Of a stretch of DNA of 64,000 nt, positions 23,380 to 34,540 are shown piece after piece. This DNA comes from Gongronella butleri (lineage: Eukaryota; Mucoromycota; Mucoromycetes; Mucorales; Cunninghamellaceae). The notes below the pieces were generated by a model. That model was given only the letters and a program-made list of their open reading frames with translations. It had not been told where the DNA came from and searched no databases. Location of the stretch: positions 62,001 to 126,000 of the forward strand of contig JAIWZP010000049.1 in assembly GCA_025201375.1 (NCBI GenBank). Direction: 5' to 3'. A program made the position numbers and the translations under genes. The stretch's first letter is position 1. Each line of letters begins with the position of its first letter.

Positions 23380-24420
23380 CGTCTCATGAAACTTTTACCA
23401 TTTGGATAATTCGTCCCCTCTCTTCTCAGAAACAAAGTAAAAAGCGGCAATCAAAATCGGGCCGTTAACGAGAACATCGGCATTTTCCTGTAAAATCGCA
23501 ATTTCGGCCCTGGCGCGCCAAGTTGTGATTCAATCAGGCTGAAACTTGCACGAGTGGAAAGAGACGCGCTCAGGCTTCATTTTGTTCCCGCCCGCCAAGA
23601 CGGATGCGCAACCTTTGTACGCTTGTGCCGCTCAATCGAATATTTCAATCGCATTTTTCTCGGCAGCGGACAGAACAATCCACTTGCACGCTACTGGGAT
23701 GTCAGATGTCAAATTCATTTCGCTTTCAAATGAACCCAGTTTCACCGTCATGTATCTAAATCTGATGGAGAAATGCCAATTTCTAAAATTTGACTTTGAT
23801 CGCCATTTGCTCGAGATCCGTCAAGTCGACCCCCGATTTTTATTGCAAATTTTCTTAGAGAAACGGCGTCAATGTATCGAATGAGATGACTCTCAAAGCG
23901 CTGGTGTGCAGGTTGCCAAACGGATTTGGATTTCTGTCTGGACCTTAATCTCTCAAAGCGAGGGTCCCTCCAGATGCATTTTGACCTGGCCAACTTTTTT
24001 TTTTCTAAGTTTGAAAAAAAATCATTTCACCATCAAAGACCCTTCGCAGTGCCACGAAACATTCTCACTTGGTGGATTTAGCCCTCTCTTTTCAGAAAAA
24101 AAATTATTAAAAATCAAAGGTCGATCAATAGGTTCTGAGCAATCCGTCATTGCTCAAGTTTAGGCAGAGCGTGTTTTGTAAAAAATCATTTCGCGGTAAA
24201 ACCATGATTCGATTACCACCAAACTTTGCCACTTGGCTATTTCACCGCCTCTCTTTGAAGGAAAATTAGAAAACAACCAGAGATTGATCAGGCTATTTTT
24301 GAAATGAACACCGTTTTCAAAAAATGCCACAAAACCAATGCTGGCCAGCACAACTCCTCGTGATTTGATTGCCTCGCAACTCTTGCCATCTGGTTATTTC
24401 GCGGCGCTTTTTTTCAACAA
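23380..24420. repeat. Degenerate interspersed motif, possible ~150-170 bp tandem units
   Basis: A motif like AAACTTTGCCACTTGGCTATTT followed by a CGCCTCTCTTT block recurs near 23390, 24055, 24225 and 24372. The last three are spaced roughly 150-170 bp. Units are heavily diverged and borders unclear. Confidence 0.35.
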
Positions 24421-25082
24421 GACGATCGACAACATTGAAAACCAGAGGTCGACTTGATCGTTGTGCAGATGAATCTAAAATCAAGATACTGTAGTTTCAC
24501 AAATCCAGGGCGCCCTCTCAAAATATTTTGTGGGTGGGGATGAAAATGGCATCGATCGAAAGAGACGCACACGGGTGTCATTTCCTGATTGTTTCTCGCC
24601 CGATAGACGAATTTGCATGCTTGCAAAAGTCGATCAAACATTGGATCAATTTTCAAACGTTATTTTCTTCTCGACAACTGGAAAACCAACCAACGGTGCT
24701 TTTTTTAACGTGTCGAATGCAGTTGATGAATCTCCGTCGTATGCAATAAGTTTCGCCGCGATATGATCAAAACTGACGGAGAAAGCAGATTTTTGTGACA
24801 AATACTGTAATCGCCACTTGCTCGAGAAGAATACAGTAGCCTAGTCAGCCCCCGATTTTTATTCCAGTTTTACTGTACTTTAACAAAAAGGGGGGCAAAG
24901 CACATTTAATGGGATGACCTGCAGTGCGCTAGCTTAGGGTTTAACTTTTTGCATCAATCATTTCACCAAGCTGCAGCCCACTCATCATCAAGCAACGCAT
25001 AGAACACCATCATACTGTACAACAGTAAAACTGTTGTGCAAAATAAAAAATATCATAAAAATAATAAAAATACAGTACTGTA

Positions 25083-26088
25083 CAGTGCCCGGACAAAAAA
25101 AAGTTTCGCTGTGCATAATTCTCTGCAGTGCAAGGTATCAATTAATCGCGTTAATCTCTGCTGTATTGATCAATAATGGCTCCGGTGATATGAAATTTTG
25201 CAGGAACAATGATTTAAAAGTAAAAAAACAATTCTAAAATTATGAAATGGCTATGCCAAGCCGGTATTGAAATAGATCAAAAAAGGGATACCTGACGCGT
25301 CACGCGACGCGACGCGTGCCTACGCGTATACAATGGCCTGTGGAGATGAATTGACGTTATGAACACCATCTCCAATTTTTTTTGCAACGAGTGCAATGGT
25401 GCCTGATTGTATTTTAAGAATCAATTCCATGTTACTTGCATTGCATCGGTGCTGTGATCGAATAATGTAAAATCATCATGTGACACGCGTCACGCGTCAG
25501 TTGCATCTGGAATAACAATTGCCATCTCTGTTATCTAATTTTAATCCTTAGTTGGCTTAAAACCATTGTACTTATTTAATTTAAAGAACTAGAATAGACT
25601 GTTATCGATTGGTTGACCAGTAGGAGCACTACGACCATGTTACGAAGGAAATCGCGACTTTTGGCGCGTCTGACGCGTGACGCGTGTCACATGATGATTT
25701 TACATTATTCGATCACAGCACCGATGCAATGCATGTAACATGGAATTGATTCTTAAAATACAATCAGGCACCATTGCACTCGTTGCAAAAAAAAATTGGA
25801 GATGGTGTTCATAACGCCAATTCATCTCCACAGGCCATTGTATACGCGTAGGCACGCGTCGCGTCGCGTGACGCGTCAGGTATCCCTTTTTTGATCTATT
25901 TCAATACCGGCTTGGCATAGCCATTTCATAATTTTAGAATTGTTTTTTTACTTTTAAATCATTGTTCCTGCAAAATTTCATATCACTGGAGCCATTATTG
26001 ATCAATACAGCAGAGATTAACGCGATTAATTGATACCTTGCACTGCAGAGAATCATGCACAGCGAAACTTTTTTTTGTCCGGGCACTG
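25083..26088. mobile_element. Foldback/MITE-like element 1 (1006 bp), intact, TA-flanked
   Basis: Two near-perfect inverted arms, about 25083-25500 and 25670-26088 (~418 bp each), flank a ~170-bp loop. Ends read CAGTGCCCGGACAAAA and its inverse, each directly flanked by TA (25081-25082 and 26089-26090), as for Tc1/mariner-superfamily insertions. The arms contain dense GACGCGTCACGCGACGCG-type sequence. The loop is AT-rich and too short for a transposase, so it is non-autonomous; no matching transposase gene is present in the window. The transcript would form a very long hairpin. Confidence 0.9.
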
Positions 26089-26090
26089 TA

Positions 26091-27093
26091 CAGTGACCGG
26101 ACAAAAAAAATGTCCGCCCTGACTATTTCTCTGCAGTGCGAGGTGTCACTTAATCACGTTAATCTGTTCTGTATTGGTCAATAATGGTTCAAATAACGTG
26201 AAATTTTGTAGGAACAATGATTTAAAAGTATAAAAACGATTCGAAAATTATGAAATGGCTATAAGAAGCTGGTTTGGAAAAAGACTAGAAAAGGGGTAAT
26301 TGACGCGTCACGCGACGCGACGGTACCCACGCGTATACAATAGCCTATGGAGATGAAATGACATTATGAACACCATCTCCAAATTTTTCTAAGACGAGTT
26401 CAATGGTGCTTAATTGTATTATGTGAATCTATTTCATGGTACATGTGTCATGTCAGAGCTGAGGTCGACAAATGTAAAATCACCAACGTGACGCGTCACG
26501 TGCCAGACGCGTCTGGAATAGCGATATTCATCTCTGGCATCTAATTTCGATCACTTTGCTGGCTTGAAAACATTGTAATTGTTTAATTTGAAGGGCTAGA
26601 ATAGGATATTATTGATTAGTTGTGGTTATATCAACAAGTTAGAGCACTATGAGCATATCAACGAAATCGCGGCTTATGACGCGTCAGACGCGTCACCGCG
26701 GTGATTTTACATTTGTCGACCTCAGCTCTGACATGACACATGTACCATGAAATAGATTCACATAATACAATTAAGCACCATTGAACTCGTCTTAGAAAAA
26801 TTTGGAGATGGTGTTCATAATGTCATTTCATCTCCATAGGCTATTGTATACGCGTGGGTACCGTCGCGTCGCGTGACGCGTCAATTACCCCTTTTCTAGT
26901 CTTTTTCCAAACCAGCTTCTTATAGCCATTTCATAATTTTCGAATCGTTTTTATACTTTTAAATCATTGTTCCTACAAAATTTCACGTTATTTGAACCAT
27001 TATTGACCAATACAGAACAGATTAACGTGATTAAGTGACACCTCGCACTGCAGAGAAATAGTCAGGGCGGACATTTTTTTTGTCCGGTCACTG
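26091..27093. mobile_element. Foldback/MITE-like element 2 (1003 bp), intact, TA-flanked
   Basis: Starts directly after the TA that ends element 1, so the two elements share one TA. Arms ~26091-26495 and ~26680-27093 are near-perfect inverses. Ends read CAGTGACCGGACAAAA and its inverse, followed by TA at 27094-27095. It is clearly related to element 1 in the outer ~250 bp of each arm and in the loop (TTATTGATT, ATTGTTTAATTTGAA), but the inner arm sequence differs. No coding capacity. Confidence 0.9.
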
Positions 27094-27404
27094 TACTGTA
27101 AAAAAATAAAAATTCCATGCAATCCACGCACTTTATTTGGAAGTGTCAAACCTTAAATTTCTGCAAAAAATCTTGCCCAAAGTAGGCATTTTTCTCAGTC
27201 GATCGCCGTTCATGCGTCACTCTTTGCGCTTTTTTCGTACGTTGGGGCGAGGTGCCATTTTGTCCGCCAATGGCAAATTGTCGGAGTTGCCAGTTTGGGA
27301 TGCATTGATCACTCGGAGTTCGAAAAATTACAAATTTGGCACTTTCTGAGTCTGAAATGTGTGACCCCTGAGTGAACCCTGAGTGAACCCTGAATTTTTC
27401 AAAA

Positions 27405-27720
27405 GTGGTCGTAGCGCTTTGCGGGTTTAAGCTTTTTTGTTGCAAATTTTGCGCTGAATGCGATGCAGCCATTTTAAAGTCGGGTCGGCCAAGTAGATAA
27501 CGAGATAAAAGCAAAATGGAATAAATTTGACATTTTTTTTGGAATTTGCGGGTTCAAATCTTCAAAAAAATCGGGCGGGCCCATCATCGCGGCGAGCAGC
27601 ACTGGTGGGCTGTACGCTGTAGTACTGTAGTTCGTCCCGTCGTGAAGCGAGTTTCATCGGCGGGCAGGTACTGTTGTATTTGCTGCTTGCAGAGCGTGAT
27701 CTCATTAAGTAAAAATCACA
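27405..27720. repeat. Diverged direct repeat pair, copy 1
   Basis: Aligns by eye with 28655-28960: AAGCTTTTTTG, TTGCGCTGAATG then GATGCAG, GCCAAGTA versus ACCAAGTA, TAAATTTGACATTTTT versus TCAAATTTGTTGGCATTTTT, TTTGCGGGTT, then TTTCATCGGCGGGCAGGT versus TTTCATCGGTGGGCAGGT and GCTTGCAG. Confidence 0.6.
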
Positions 27721-28654
27721 ATGGACACCTCCATCATGTGAAAGAGAATGTGCGATTACCCTAAGTCAGACGCGCTGGTCGTGTCTGGACTTGTATTTCA
27801 CAAGTTGTGAAAAAAAAGAAAAAAAGAAATAAAGCAAACGCGATGCAAATCGCGTCGTGCATTCCCAGTGCCGCATCCCTGCCTGGATTACAATCCAGAT
27901 GGCCGGGCACTTACCGGTAACTACTGTACTGTAATCCGGCTAATCAAGCCCCGCTCACACAATAATGGCTGCTGTCGCCATGTCTATACGGTATGTTTTA
28001 ATCGCGATTTTACCATACATGAAATGATAGCGCAACCTTTCCCTCATTTGCTCTCTTGTACGCACCCTTGCTAAGATGCCTCATTTGCTACGTACAGTAT
28101 AATCAGAGATTGCATTGACCAGGATCTGGGCACGTGCAAGCCTGGGAAAAAAATAAAATGAGAAAAAATCTCATTTGCTTGCGATCACAGAATGACCCAC
28201 TTGGCCATACGCGTCTTTACGCGCCCTTGTGCATTCATGCCACGGAACCATCATCTCTGGATCATTTGCATATCCGAGGAACAGCTCAATCGCTGATTGA
28301 GCGCGGCTCACATTCAATTCATGCCTCGGAACGCTTGTATGCTTGACAGCCACTCATTAAAACATTTCTTTGCATCTTACATCCTAAACCCTAGTTTTTA
28401 CAAATTGTCTATATAATAGAGTCTTTACTGTTTATTAAATTAATAAACCGTATCAGATTCTCAATCAGTTTCCTGTTTTCCTTTTTTTTATCTTCTTTTT
28501 CTCTCAATATCTCAAGTATAAAAGTGCAGAAGTACAGTAGTATGATGATATTAAATACAGTATGATATCATCTACATACAACAACAGTATCATCATATTA
28601 TGAGGTATTGGCTCTTTCTGGTGGTGCGTCCTATTTCAAAGCACTGCAGCTAGG

Positions 28655-28960
28655 TACAGTATGATATGGTAAGCTTTTTTGGTGCACAGCTTGCGCTGAA
28701 TGTGATGCAGATATTTTTGAGCGGTGCCGACCAAGTATGGTACTGTAGAGTATCATTGATTGCAATAAAATAGAGAAATAGGTCAAATTTGTTGGCATTT
28801 TTGGATTTTGCGGGTTGAAAAAAAAAAAAAAAAAAAAAACGAGCAGCAGATCCACCCCGCGCTCAGGGCGCTACATTTCATGCCGCGACGCGACTTTCAT
28901 CGGTGGGCAGGTGGGAGAACGGCGAGCGGGCTTGCAGTGCTTTCTCTGATCCAAGAGAAG
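28655..28960. repeat. Diverged direct repeat pair, copy 2
   Basis: Partner of 27405-27720. It carries an A run (about 28816-28838) at the position where copy 1 has only seven A, so the A tract has expanded or contracted since duplication. The rest of 27100-29353 shows no supported gene but several TACTGTA/TACAGTA heptamers. Confidence 0.6.
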
Positions 28961-29353
28961 CGCAGCGCGTGTGATGAAGCAGGCTCGATTGCCTTGAAAT
29001 TTCGCACATTGGCCAATTTCACGTGTTGGAATGCATCACACGAGCTGACTCAGAGTGAAAGACATTGATTTGGCAGCAGATCTGCATAACGGAATCACTT
29101 GAAGGGGATGCATGGGTCATGCAACCAGGGCAGGCCCGAATGAGCGCGAAATGTTGACGTGATGAGTTGTCTCACCAAAAAAGGGGTCCGGCAGGTACGC
29201 AATGGCCATCTAAATAAAGCGATAACGGGGCACGGCAATCCGGGCAGCCGCACGGCTGTGTAATACATTTGGTGGTCACGAAATCATAAAAAAAAAAGGG
29301 CGATCACACAATCTTTTTCTTCCTTTCTTTTTTTTAATTTCAACTTACACGCC

Positions 29354-30624
29354 ATGTTTTGGACGAGCAAACACTTTGAATTGACTGATGTCCCGGACCT
29401 CAGCGGCAAGACTGCAATCATCACCGGCGCCAATACAGGAGTGAGGAAGAAAAAAAAATAGAAAAAATAGAAAAAAAAGTGCATCGAGCGTGAGAAAAAG
29501 TCCGATATTGCGCGAGTCGCGACGACCATTCAATGCGATTGACCCCGCGTCGATTGCTGACTAATAGATTGGGCGCGTGTGCGCGCTCGAGATGGCGCGC
29601 CACGGCTGCCATGTCGTGCTGGCGTGCCGTTCCGAGGACAAGACGCAGCCGGTCATTGACGAAATCAAGGCAGCCACTGGTAGCGAAAAACTGGAATTCA
29701 TGCGCCTCGATCTCATGTCGCTCGCGGCCGTCAAGGCATTTGCCGACGAATTCAAGGCAAAACACAAGCAACTCCATATCCTCATGAACAATGCCGGCGT
29801 CATGGCCCCTCCCTTTGGCCTGAGCGCTGATGGTACGACCTCAAAGAGTCAAGAGTGGAAAATGCGATGAAAAAAAAGAGTGAAAAAATGATTCACGTAA
29901 GTGCGCATCCCAGAGATACGTATTTAACTTCGATTTTTTGACGCGTTCACAGGCATTGAGCAGCAATTTGCGACAAATCACGTGGCGCACATGTATCTGA
30001 CGCTGCAATTGCTTCCACTGTTGGAAGCCAGCGCGCCGTCGCGCGTTGTCAATGTCAGCTCTGGCGGCCACCGCTGGGCTCGCAGCTGGGACCTCGCGAA
30101 CGTGAACGACCCCAAGACATATGGCAAGTGGAGCCACTATGGCCTGTCCAAGGCGGCCAACATCTTGTTCACACGTGAACTTGGAAAGCGATTGAAGGAC
30201 AAGCGCGTCATGGTAAGCCCAAATAAGATAAAAAAGAGAAAATGTCGCATTTTTTTCGTTTTTAGCACGCGTCTCATTCTTGTTCTTCCGCTCTCAAAAG
30301 TGCAATTCGTGCCATCCGGGTGTTGTGACCACGGATTTGATCCGTCACAACGTGTCTGACATGAATTCCATTTGGACAGCCATTTTGCGCTTTGTGATTC
30401 GGTCGATCCCGGCCGAGGATGGCGCCGTGACGCAAATGTATCTGGCGACGAGCCCCGAGATTGATGAAAAGAACATCCAGGGCCAATATTACATCCCGAT
30501 GGCGCAGCACAGCAAGCCGGTGACGGCCCTGGCCAACGATGACAAGAATGCGGTTGAACTTTGGGAGTTTACCGAGAAGCTGCTCTCTGAGAAGGTGCCG
30601 GGGTACATCAAGTCGTCGCTGTAG
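29354..30624 (+). CDS. Short-chain dehydrogenase/reductase (retinol dehydrogenase/WWOX-like), 4 exons
   Basis: Exons 29354-29440, 29568-29832, 29953-30212 and 30301-30624 join to 311 aa. The Rossmann fold starts at residue ~18 with the cofactor motif TGANTGIG (24-31). HILMNNAGVM supplies NNAG, VVNVSSGGH the catalytic serine region, and YGLSKAAN the catalytic Tyr-x-x-x-Lys. The downstream CHPGVVTTDL segment is typical of the retinol dehydrogenase-like and light-dependent protochlorophyllide reductase-related SDR branch. It is predicted to be an NADP(H)-dependent oxidoreductase acting on lipids, retinoid-like or carbonyl substrates; substrate cannot be told from sequence. The exon 1 donor is GTGAGG, a minor variant. 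An AATAAA lies ~40 bp after the stop. It precedes the fumarase gene in the same direction with no sign of functional linkage. Confidence 0.9.
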
Positions 30625-30664
30625 TACTAGCTCTAGCTGTGCCCCATTTCCCTTGCAATTGATC

Positions 30665-30670
30665 AATAAA
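30665..30670 (+). promoter_or_regulatory. Polyadenylation signal AATAAA (SDR gene)
   Basis: Exact hexamer ~40 bp after the stop codon. Confidence 0.65.
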
Positions 30671-30763
30671 GCACGGTTCCGTATTATGTATCATTCACTT
30701 TTTTTCATTTCGACAATTAAGACAGGCCCCGCCTGTCGATCGATCTGGTCCTCTAACACACTC

Positions 30764-30767
<4 letters not shown>

Positions 30768-30795
<28 letters not shown>

Positions 30796-30974
30796 GGCCA
30801 AAGGCAATTCGTGGGAATGATCAGCAATTGATCAAAAGACACTGTAAATAATTTCAAATGGCCATTTAAAGTTTTTTGGAGCCATTGGGTACGAAAAAAG
30901 CGTTTTGAACAATCAAAGCGGTGTGTCTGGTGTCATGTATGCCGCGCTCTCCTTTCGAAACGGGCCCCCATTGA

Positions 30975-31006
<32 letters not shown>
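30768..31006. repeat. Two long T runs in the SDR-fumarase spacer
   Basis: T28 at 30768-30795 and T29 at 30978-31006, each followed by GGC (TTGGCCA and TTGGCAG). The 30625-31215 spacer otherwise holds only flanking sequence of the two genes; no gene is supported. Confidence 0.8.
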
Positions 31007-31215
31007 GGCAGGATGACCAAAAAGTGATTCCAGCTTGATTTCAGCACCCGCAGATGGTCAACGGCTGGACCAATGGCCTATGATTGGCGGTGCTTGATTT
31101 TTTTCCAGGGGGGTGCATGTACTGGGGCCGTCAAAAGATCAAAAGCGAGAGGCGCCGCCCCAGTCTTGGGTTGTTTACTTCTTTTTCTCGTTTCATATCT
31201 CTACTTTCTATCAAT

Positions 31216-32106
31216 ATGTTGCGCTCCCTCAACGCCACCCGCCACCTGAAGGCCGTGTCTGTTAACCAGAACGTGCGCTTGTTCAGCGCTGCCTCTGCTG
31301 CTCTGGTAAGCCCATGCCGCCATCGCTGACAACGGCCTTTTTACACGCTGTTATCTAAACTGCTATTTTTGTTTGATATCCGTCTTGCTCGCGCCTTTCT
31401 GTTCCTGTAGCAAAAGTTCCGTACCGAGCGCGACACCTTTGGTGACTTGCAGGTCCCTGCCGACAAGTACTGGGGCTGCCAAACCCAGCGGTAAGACACA
31501 ATTGACAAAAAAATGGCAATGGGCACTCATTTTTTTTTCTTTTGACAGCTCCCTGCAAAACTTTGACATTGGTGGCGAGCGCGAGCGCATGCCCGAGGCT
31601 GTCGTCAAGGCCTTTGGTATCATCAAAAAGGCTGCTGCCACCGTCAACATGACCTATGGCTTGGACCCCAAGGTTGGCAAGGCCATCCAGCAGGCTGCCG
31701 ATGAGGTACATCTAGAATTCAAGTCATAGACCGGCCTAATCTCACTGACGCGACGCTTTTTTTTTATTTATTTATTTCTTTCTTTTTGCACACCTAGGTC
31801 ATTGACGGCACCTTGATGGACCACTTCCCCCTTGTCGTTTGGCAAACCGGCAGTGGTAAGATCCGAGATGCTGAGTGATTGGGTGCGTGTGCGCACGGAC
31901 AGGTCTCATTTTTTGCTCGTTTCAGGCACGCAATCCAACATGAACTCCAACGAGGTCATCTCTAACCGCGCCATTGAGATTTTGGGCGGTGAATTGGGCT
32001 CCAAGAACCCCGTCCACCCCAACGACCACGTCAATATGAGCCAGTCGTCCAATGACACGTATGTTGCTGGGACGAGTGGCCAAGTGATGAACGCGCCAAT
32101 GGCTCA

Positions 32107-32141
<35 letters not shown>

Positions 32142-33440
32142 TTTTTTTGTAGTTTCCCCACGGCGATGCACGTTGCTGCCGTCGTGGAGATCAACCAGCG
32201 CCTTATCCCCGCCCTGACGGAGCTGCGCGATGCTCTCAAGGTCAAGGCTGACGAGTTCAACCACATTATCAAGATTGGCCGCACGCACATGCAAGATGCC
32301 ACGCCTTTGACCCTTGGCCAAGAGTTCTCGGGCTATGTGCAGCAAGTGACCTACGGCATCGAGCGCGTCGAATCGTCGTTGGACCGCTTGTACAACCTCG
32401 CCCAAGGTAACGCAGCATGAATTTCCTGCACGCCAGCCCTTACACGTGCAACTCACACCCGTCCCTTTTTTTTTTTTAATTCATTTCCCAGGTGGTACCG
32501 CCGTCGGCACCGGCATCAACACCCGCAAGGGCTTCGACGTCAAGGTCGCCGCCGCCATTGCTGATATCACTGGCATGCCTTTCCGCACCGCCCCCAACAA
32601 GGTAAAGCAGGAAAAAAAAAAGAGAGACGCGACGCGTCGTTTCACGCGCTCTTTCTAATTCCTGACTTTTTTTTTTTGCATCCTGTAGTTCGAGGCTCTT
32701 GCTGCTCACGACGCCATTGTCGAGGCGCACGGCCAGCTCAACGTTGTCGCCGTGTCTTTGATGAAGATCGCCAACGACATCCGTTTCCTCGGCAGCGGCC
32801 CCCGCTGCGGCTTGGGCGAGCTTGAATTACCCCAGAACGAGCCTGGCTCCTCCATCATGCCCGGCAAGGTCAACCCCACGCAGGTAAAATCAATGCAAAA
32901 AAAAAAAGGGCCCGGCAAAACCTTGTATGTCTAATTTCGCTTATAAATATCAATAGGTTGAGGCTCTCACGATGGTCTGCGCGCAAGTCATGGGCAACAA
33001 CACGGCCGTTTCCGTCGCCGGCTCCAACGGCCACTTTGAGGTAAGTGAAAAACACACGATCCATCTCCTGAATGTGGCATTTAAATGCGCCTGACGCTCT
33101 TTTCGCTTGTAGCTCAACGTGTTCAAACCCGTCTTGATCAAGAACTTGACCCAGTCTGTGCGCCTCCTCGCTGACGGTGCCCGCTCGTTCACCAAGAACT
33201 GCGTCGTTGGCATCAAGGCCAACGAAGAGAAGATTGACCGCATCATGAAGGAGTCCCTCATGCTGGTCACCGCCCTGAATGAACACGTAAGAGCATCAGA
33301 TCAAAAAAAAAAGAGAACTCTTTGTTCATTTAGTTGCAATAGATTGGCTATGACAAGGCCGCCAAGTGCGCCAAGAAGGCTCACGCTGAAGGTATGCAAG
33401 ACAGATGTCGATGATCATCTAAAAAAACGAATTGTCTTGC

Positions 33441-33477
<37 letters not shown>

Positions 33478-33575
33478 GCACCACCTTGAAGGAGTCTGCC
33501 TTGAGCTTGGGCTACCTCACGGAGGCCGAGTTTGACGAGTGGGTCGACCCCACCAAGATGATCTACCCCAAATAA
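31216..33575 (+). CDS. FUM1: Fumarate hydratase, class II (mitochondrial form), 12 exons
   Basis: Twelve exons (31216-31305, 31411-31490, 31549-31705, 31798-31855, 31926-32058, 32153-32406, 32492-32601, 32689-32883, 32957-33040, 33113-33286, 33343-33391, 33478-33575) join in frame to 493 aa. Residues 1-30 ([20 protein letters not shown]...) are a basic, Ser/Thr-rich mitochondrial presequence. The mature part has [38 protein letters not shown], the [21 protein letters not shown] active-site region, [22 protein letters not shown], and the superfamily signature [13 protein letters not shown] with the catalytic loop serine. It catalyses reversible hydration of fumarate to L-malate in the TCA cycle. 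Fungal fumarases are often dual-targeted to mitochondria and cytosol. A (GT)n/T-run microsatellite sits in intron 5 (about 32110-32148) and a long T run in intron 11. Identity is very secure. Confidence 0.97.
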
Positions 33576-33667
33576 GTGCATTTCTCGGCGTAGCTCGTCA
33601 TTCCCCTCATCACTCTCCGATTCGCTTGTATTGTGCTCGCTTAGACAAAAACGATCCTCCATGTCAA

Positions 33668-33673
33668 AATAAA
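33668..33673 (+). promoter_or_regulatory. Polyadenylation signal AATAAA (fumarase)
   Basis: Exact hexamer ~95 bp after the stop codon. Confidence 0.6.
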
Positions 33674-34101
33674 ATAGAAATGACACAGATCTTCATCAAT
33701 GTGCATCAGGGCCGTGAAAAAAAAAGAGCCGTGATCTGAGGGAGCACCCGATGAATCAATGCGGGGTGCCTTCTCATTTTACTCCTTAAAAAATTAGCAT
33801 CCGAGGTTTCAATTCATCCCGATATTTTAACAAGGACCTTGATCAACAAGGGTAAATGGCATCAGACACGTCTTGTCGCCAAATGGACAAAAAAAAAAGC
33901 TGTCCAGTGCTATTTGTTCTTTTTTTTGGATCAATTCGTACAGTGTATTCATGCATACTGACATTGCGACACGTCGTTTTTTTTGGGGGGGGGGCTAGGT
34001 ATGATACCTGGGTCTTGGAACTTGGACGTGCAATGTTCTAATTTTGTGCCACCAGGTCCCCAGGACAGAAAAATACTGCACTCTTTACCGATGTGATGCT
34101 C

Positions 34102-34105
<4 letters not shown>

Positions 34106-34189
<84 letters not shown>
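34106..34189. repeat. 84-base uninterrupted A run
   Basis: Longest homopolymer in the window, flanked by CTTGT and CGCGACCACA. Exact length in the genome may differ because of sequencing or assembly error in such runs. The 33674-34105 stretch before it shows nothing I can support. Confidence 0.8.
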
Positions 34190-34190
<1 letters not shown>

Positions 34191-34446
34191 GCGACCACAA
34201 TTTAGCATTGTGCTCTTCATGCTTCCTCGGTGAGGGCTGTCGTCGCGCACGCACATGCAGGAGAAAAAACATGCTTACAGTATAATTGATGATCACTCCA
34301 CGATGAGCTGCAAGTAAATTAATCTGAGCGAGTCATGCACATGTACAGTAAAAAAAAATCGCGACCACATTTTTGCAGTGCGCTCTTTGTGGTTCCGCTG
34401 TAAAGGCTGACGTCCATTGTCGATCACGGCGCGATGAGCAGCAAGG
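34183..34446. repeat. Two diverged direct copies of an A-run + CGCGACCACA module
   Basis: Copy 1 (34183-34315) and copy 2 (34353-34446) both begin with an A run then CGCGACCACA, followed by AGCATTGTGCTCTTCATG versus GCAGTGCGCTCTTTGTGG, and later ACGATGAGCTGCAAG versus GCGATGAGCAGCAAG. TACAGTA lies in front of copy 2 (34344-34350). Confidence 0.55.
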
Positions 34447-34540
34447 GGTCGGTCTGGAACGCTTGGTGGTGCTCATTGAAAAAGTCCAAGCAGCAATGAC
34501 GTCCGTAAATGAACCACGACGATCAATGAGAAGTCGAAAG

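Larger units (their letters stand above)
22179..25082. other. Gene-free block with decayed repeats
   Basis: No gene is supported. From ~22700 to 23310 the sequence resembles family A repeat (CGCATGGGAAAA, CGACGCGTCAGGGGCATGAATTTGAT and CTGATGGGTCTTG...CTTGAGTCGAAAA landmarks in the right order). From ~23380 to 24480 a different, loosely periodic motif recurs. TACTGTA or TACAGTA heptamers begin to appear from 24487 onward. Confidence 0.5.

Noticed and set aside
25083..27093. Could the inverted-repeat block be an assembly artefact (collapsed inverted duplication)?
   Set aside because: Two independent adjacent elements with distinct inner arms, precise TA borders and a third diverged copy at 35 kb argue for real elements.
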